Assembly: GCA_947499565.1 (NCBI GenBank)
Contig: CANMOV010000001.1
Location: forward strand, 1,178,001-1,242,000
Source: an uncultured Croceitalea sp.
Lineage (GTDB): Bacteria > Bacteroidota > Bacteroidia > Flavobacteriales > Flavobacteriaceae
DNA length: 64,000 nucleotides
Reading direction: 5' to 3'
Shown here piece by piece: positions 61,161-64,000 of this stretch. Each line of letters begins with the position of its first letter. Position 1 is the stretch's first letter. The notes under the pieces were generated by a model. That model had not been told where the DNA came from, did not search any database, and saw only the letters and a list, made by a program, of their open reading frames with translations. Both the position numbers and the translations under genes were made by a program.

Positions 61161-62213
61161 ATGAAGTTTCTAAAATATAACATTCTGCTTGGTTGCATTT
61201 TTCTAACTTCAATAGTGTGTTGTTCTTCAGATACTTCCACTACGGAGAATACAAATGAGGAAAGTGTTACAGAACAACCAGCAGACGATAATGATTCTGC
61301 CTTTTCTTCGGTGGTAGAAGAAAATGGTCAATTACGTATTTTAAACGGTGTCTTAGTAAATAAAAATAATGCCCCAGTTCAATTAAGGGGCATGTCTTTT
61401 TTTTGGAGTCAATGGATAGGTAAATATTATACTGAGGATACTGTCAACTGGCTTAAAAACGATTGGCAATGCACTGTTGTGAGGGCAGCAATGGCTGTAG
61501 ATGAAGCTAATGGTTACTTAACTAATTCAGAGCTTGAAAAGCAAAAAGTATTTACAGTTATAGATGCAGCTATTAAAAATGGTCTATATGTAATTGTAGA
61601 TTGGCATAGCCATCATGCAGAAGATTACCTTGAGGAGGCAAAAAGTTTTTTTGCTGAAGTTTCAGAAAAATACGGTGATGTTCCTAATATCATCTATGAG
61701 ACTTATAATGAACCTTTAGATGTAAGTTGGACTGCTGTTTTAAAACCATATCATGAAACCATCATCGCTGAAATTAGGAAGAATGACCCTGATAACCTTA
61801 TAATTTGTGGCACTAGAACGTGGTCGCAACGTGTGGACGAGGTTATTGGTAATAAAATAGATGATGAAAATGTCGCTTATACACTGCACTACTATGCGGC
61901 TACTCATAAACAAGAATTGCGAGCTATTGCAAAAAGTGCATTAGATAATAACATCCCAATTTTTGTGACAGAATATGGTGTCAGCGAAGCATCAGGTGAT
62001 GGTTCAATAGATAATGTAGAAGCTGAAGCTTGGTGGAGTTTTATGGATGAGAATAACATATCTTGGTGCAATTGGTCCATTGCAGACAAAGAAGAGCTTT
62101 CTGCAGCACTTAAACCTAATGCTAGTGCAAACGGAGGTTGGCCCTTAGATATGTTAACCACTTCTGGCACAATGGTCCGAGAAGAATTGAAAAAGAAAAA
62201 CCCTAAGTATTAA
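61161..62213 (+). CDS. Glycoside hydrolase family 5 endoglucanase-like lipoprotein
   Basis: A 350-residue protein with a lipoprotein signal (FLTSIVC, Cys20 or 21), an acidic Ser/Thr/Glu linker to about 50 and a GH5 TIM barrel. Catalytic residues are visible: the acid/base Glu in YETYNEPL (Glu184) and the nucleophile Glu in FVTEYGVSE (Glu271), with VDWHSHHAE and LHYYAATHK supplying other active-site residues. The sequence resembles subfamily GH5_2 endo-beta-1,4-glucanases. A lipid anchor would place it on the cell surface or in the periplasm for glucan degradation. There is no SusCD pair nearby. Confidence 0.9.
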   Translation: MKFLKYNILLGCIFLTSIVCCSSDTSTTENTNEESVTEQPADDNDSAFSSVVEENGQLRILNGVLVNKNNAPVQLRGMSFFWSQWIGKYYTEDTVNWLKNDWQCTVVRAAMAVDEANGYLTNSELEKQKVFTVIDAAIKNGLYVIVDWHSHHAEDYLEEAKSFFAEVSEKYGDVPNIIYETYNEPLDVSWTAVLKPYHETIIAEIRKNDPDNLIICGTRTWSQRVDEVIGNKIDDENVAYTLHYYAATHKQELRAIAKSALDNNIPIFVTEYGVSEASGDGSIDNVEAEAWWSFMDENNISWCNWSIADKEELSAALKPNASANGGWPLDMLTTSGTMVREELKKKNPKY

Positions 62214-62246
62214 TTAGTTTCTAGATGTGATCTATTACTAAATCCT

Positions 62247-63317
62247 ATGAAGCTTAGCATTAAAACAGGGTTAGCACTTTCTATTATTCCTCAAATAATT
62301 TTTGTGAAATGGTTTGGGAATTATCCAGATTTAGTAGAAAAATATTACAGCGAAGGAATTTATCCTGTAATATCTAAATTCCTAAGGTTACTATTCGGAT
62401 GGATTCCTTTTTCTGTAGGTGACCTATTCTATACAATTCTAGGAATTGCCATTATACGCTATGTTTATTTAAATGGAAAGTCTTTTCGAAAACAACCGTT
62501 AAAGTTAGCGCAGCATTTAGGAATAACCTTATCTATTGCCTATTTTATTTTCCACCTATTCTGGGGTATGAATTATTACCGTTTACCGATTGAACAGAAA
62601 TTTGGAGTTGATAAAACAACCTATACTATAGAAGAATTAGAAAGCTTTACAAAAAAGTTGATTTTTGAAACCAATAGGATGCAATATTTGCTAACAAAGG
62701 ATACCACAAAGGCCGTGGCTATTCCTTTATCAAAAAAGGAAATCTTTGATATAACAGTTAAAGGATACGAAGATTTTGCAAAAGAGCATCCAGATTTTAA
62801 ATACACCTCGCCAAGCCTTAAAACATCCTTATACAGTTTACCACTAACATATATGGGCTATGGCGGGTACCTTAATCCATTTACGGGTGAAGCCCAAGTG
62901 AATGGCAAAACTCCAGCAATTAGATACCCAACTGTAAGTGCTCATGAGATTGGGCATCAGGTAGGGTATTCCTCAGAATCTGCGACTAATTTTATTGGTT
63001 TTTTAGTGACCTCTAAGACTAAAAATTCACATTTCAAATATGCTAGTTATTTCCATGCATTAGCATATGTACTATCAGACTTAAAACGTTTAGATGAGAA
63101 AAAATTCGAATTGGTTTGGAAAACTGTTAACCTTGGAGTTAAGAAAAATTACGAAGAGATTAGCAAGTTCTGGCAGAAATATGAAAACCCTACCGAACCT
63201 ATTTTTAAGTGGGTTTTTAATGCTTTTTTAAAGGCAAACAGTCAGCAAGAAGGTATCAAAAGCTATAACTCGGTAGTAGGTTTGCTTATCAATTTCGACA
63301 AGGCTAAAGGCTTTTAA
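62247..63317 (+). CDS. DUF3810 membrane protein with a metalloprotease-like motif
   Basis: A 356-residue protein with three N-terminal hydrophobic segments (about 5-22, 50-72 and 86-106) and a C-terminal domain containing SAHEIGHQVGYSSES (about residues 231-245). The HExxH motif suggests a zinc-dependent hydrolase on the periplasmic side. Conserved neighbours include YMGYGGYLNPFTGEAQVN and NYYRLPIEQKFG. It belongs to the DUF3810 family, whose substrate is not known to me. Confidence 0.85.
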   Translation: MKLSIKTGLALSIIPQIIFVKWFGNYPDLVEKYYSEGIYPVISKFLRLLFGWIPFSVGDLFYTILGIAIIRYVYLNGKSFRKQPLKLAQHLGITLSIAYFIFHLFWGMNYYRLPIEQKFGVDKTTYTIEELESFTKKLIFETNRMQYLLTKDTTKAVAIPLSKKEIFDITVKGYEDFAKEHPDFKYTSPSLKTSLYSLPLTYMGYGGYLNPFTGEAQVNGKTPAIRYPTVSAHEIGHQVGYSSESATNFIGFLVTSKTKNSHFKYASYFHALAYVLSDLKRLDEKKFELVWKTVNLGVKKNYEEISKFWQKYENPTEPIFKWVFNAFLKANSQQEGIKSYNSVVGLLINFDKAKGF

Positions 63318-63381
63318 TTTCCATTTGTAAAATAAGCCCGCTTCACTTACCTTTAGAAAGACTAATTACAATCAAATACAT

Positions 63382-64000
63382 ATGAAATTGCGACTCCTAA
63401 CCCTCGCATTGCTTTGGTGCGGTGCCTCACTATTTGCACAGGATTACTTCCCCGAAAACGATGGTGTAAAATCAAAAAACAACAATTACTATGCATTTAC
63501 GAATGCAAAAATTTATGTAACTCCAACACAGGTTATTCAAAATGGAACTTTACTCATCCAAAACGGAAAGGTTGTCCAAGTTGGCAGCTCAGTTGTTATT
63601 CCTAAGAATGCCGTTGTAGAAAATTTAAGCGGAAAATCTATCTATCCTTCTTTTATAGATGCTTTTTCATCATTTGGCGTTGAAAAACCTAAAAGAGCTC
63701 CAGGTGGAGGTCGTTCACCACAATATGAAGCTACCCGAGAAGGTTTTTATTGGAACGACCATATTATGCCTGAAAATAAGGCAGTAGAAAAATTTAAATA
63801 TGACTCCAAAAAAGCAGGAGAACTTAGAAAAGCAGGTTTTGGGGTTGTAAACGCTCATATTCAAGATGCTATCGCTAGAGGTACAGGGGTTATGGTAGCG
63901 CTAAATGATGATGGTGGAGATGCCGACCGAATTCTGGAAGATGCTTCCGCTCAATATTTTTCCTTTTCTAAAAGTGTTACTAAAAGACAGTCCTACCCTA
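63382..64000 (+). CDS. Amidohydrolase family protein (5' part, continues beyond window)
   Basis: The first 206 codons of an exported amidohydrolase. A signal peptide (LLTLALLWCGASLFAQ) is followed by the family's N-terminal beta domain (TNAKIYVTPTQVIQNGTLLI, QNGKVVQVGSSVVIPK, GKSIYPSFIDAFSSFG). The usual HxH metal motif after IYPSFID is absent here (reads DAFSSFG), as in some Bacteroidota members annotated as imidazolonepropionase-like proteins. The C-terminal part is missing from the window, so activity cannot be judged. Confidence 0.85.
   Translation, partial: MKLRLLTLALLWCGASLFAQDYFPENDGVKSKNNNYYAFTNAKIYVTPTQVIQNGTLLIQNGKVVQVGSSVVIPKNAVVENLSGKSIYPSFIDAFSSFGVEKPKRAPGGGRSPQYEATREGFYWNDHIMPENKAVEKFKYDSKKAGELRKAGFGVVNAHIQDAIARGTGVMVALNDDGGDADRILEDASAQYFSFSKSVTKRQSYP

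Overview
The window comes from the chromosome of a marine-type member of the Flavobacteriaceae (Bacteroidota). The evidence is mutually consistent. Many genes are preceded by the Bacteroidota promoter element TAnnTTTG rather than a Shine-Dalgarno site. There is a PorP/SprF - OmpA module, and two giant surface proteins end in type B (gliding-associated) type IX secretion domains. GldI is present, as is a parA-parB-DUF5683-dapB-lepB-WbqC gene order that I recall as typical of the phylum. I cannot name a genus from sequence alone.

Layout. 1-6.6 kb: the 5' part of an aldehyde dehydrogenase that resembles 2-aminomuconate semialdehyde dehydrogenase, then a xylose operon (xylB-xylA-SSS symporter) divergent from a Nudix-type regulator, with a palindromic operator candidate between them. 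6.8-19.6 kb: a type IX-linked adhesin operon made of a 3296-residue calcium-repeat protein, a PorP/SprF protein and a PorE-like OmpA protein. 20-22.4 kb: a BfmA/BtgA-like mobilization gene and a CTnDOT-class tyrosine recombinase next to tRNA-Pro(GGG), which is a mobile-element junction. 23-31.5 kb: a second giant adhesin (2831 residues) built of SprB-like repeats. 31.7-34.5 kb: a soluble PQQ sugar dehydrogenase and an alanine/glycine:cation symporter.

34.6-42.8 kb: an amino-sugar and peptidoglycan-recycling cluster. It holds a DeoR regulator, MurQ, an unrecognised seven-helix membrane protein, a NagB fused to a PIG-L deacetylase-like domain, a lipoprotein GH3 glucosaminidase (NagZ-like), AnmK and a convergent MFS transporter. 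Together these would convert anhydro-MurNAc and GlcNAc from the wall to fructose-6-phosphate, with the NagZ step outside the cytoplasm. 43-49.6 kb: udk, an FtsB/DivIC-like gene, parA, parB, DUF5683, dapB, lepB (behind a palindrome-rich leader) and a WbqC-family gene. 49.6-55.7 kb, minus strand: an EEP-fold hydrolase, two rhomboids, mutL, a small membrane protein, ribH and a TPR protein. 55.8-64 kb: recF, a lipocalin-like lipoprotein, DUF721, ndk, a DHH phosphoesterase (NrnA type), gldI, a cyclophilin-FKBP fusion, a GH5 endoglucanase lipoprotein, DUF3810 and a truncated amidohydrolase.

The two giant adhesin genes fill about 18.4 kb, more than a quarter of the window. The accessory material is concentrated at 6.6-31.6 kb. 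The parts most worth following are the possible tRNA-Pro island carrying an adhesin-export module, the unrecognised membrane protein co-transcribed with murQ, the NagB-PIG-L fusion, the palindromic lepB leader and the xylose operator. No CRISPR array, rRNA operon or intact insertion sequence was seen.
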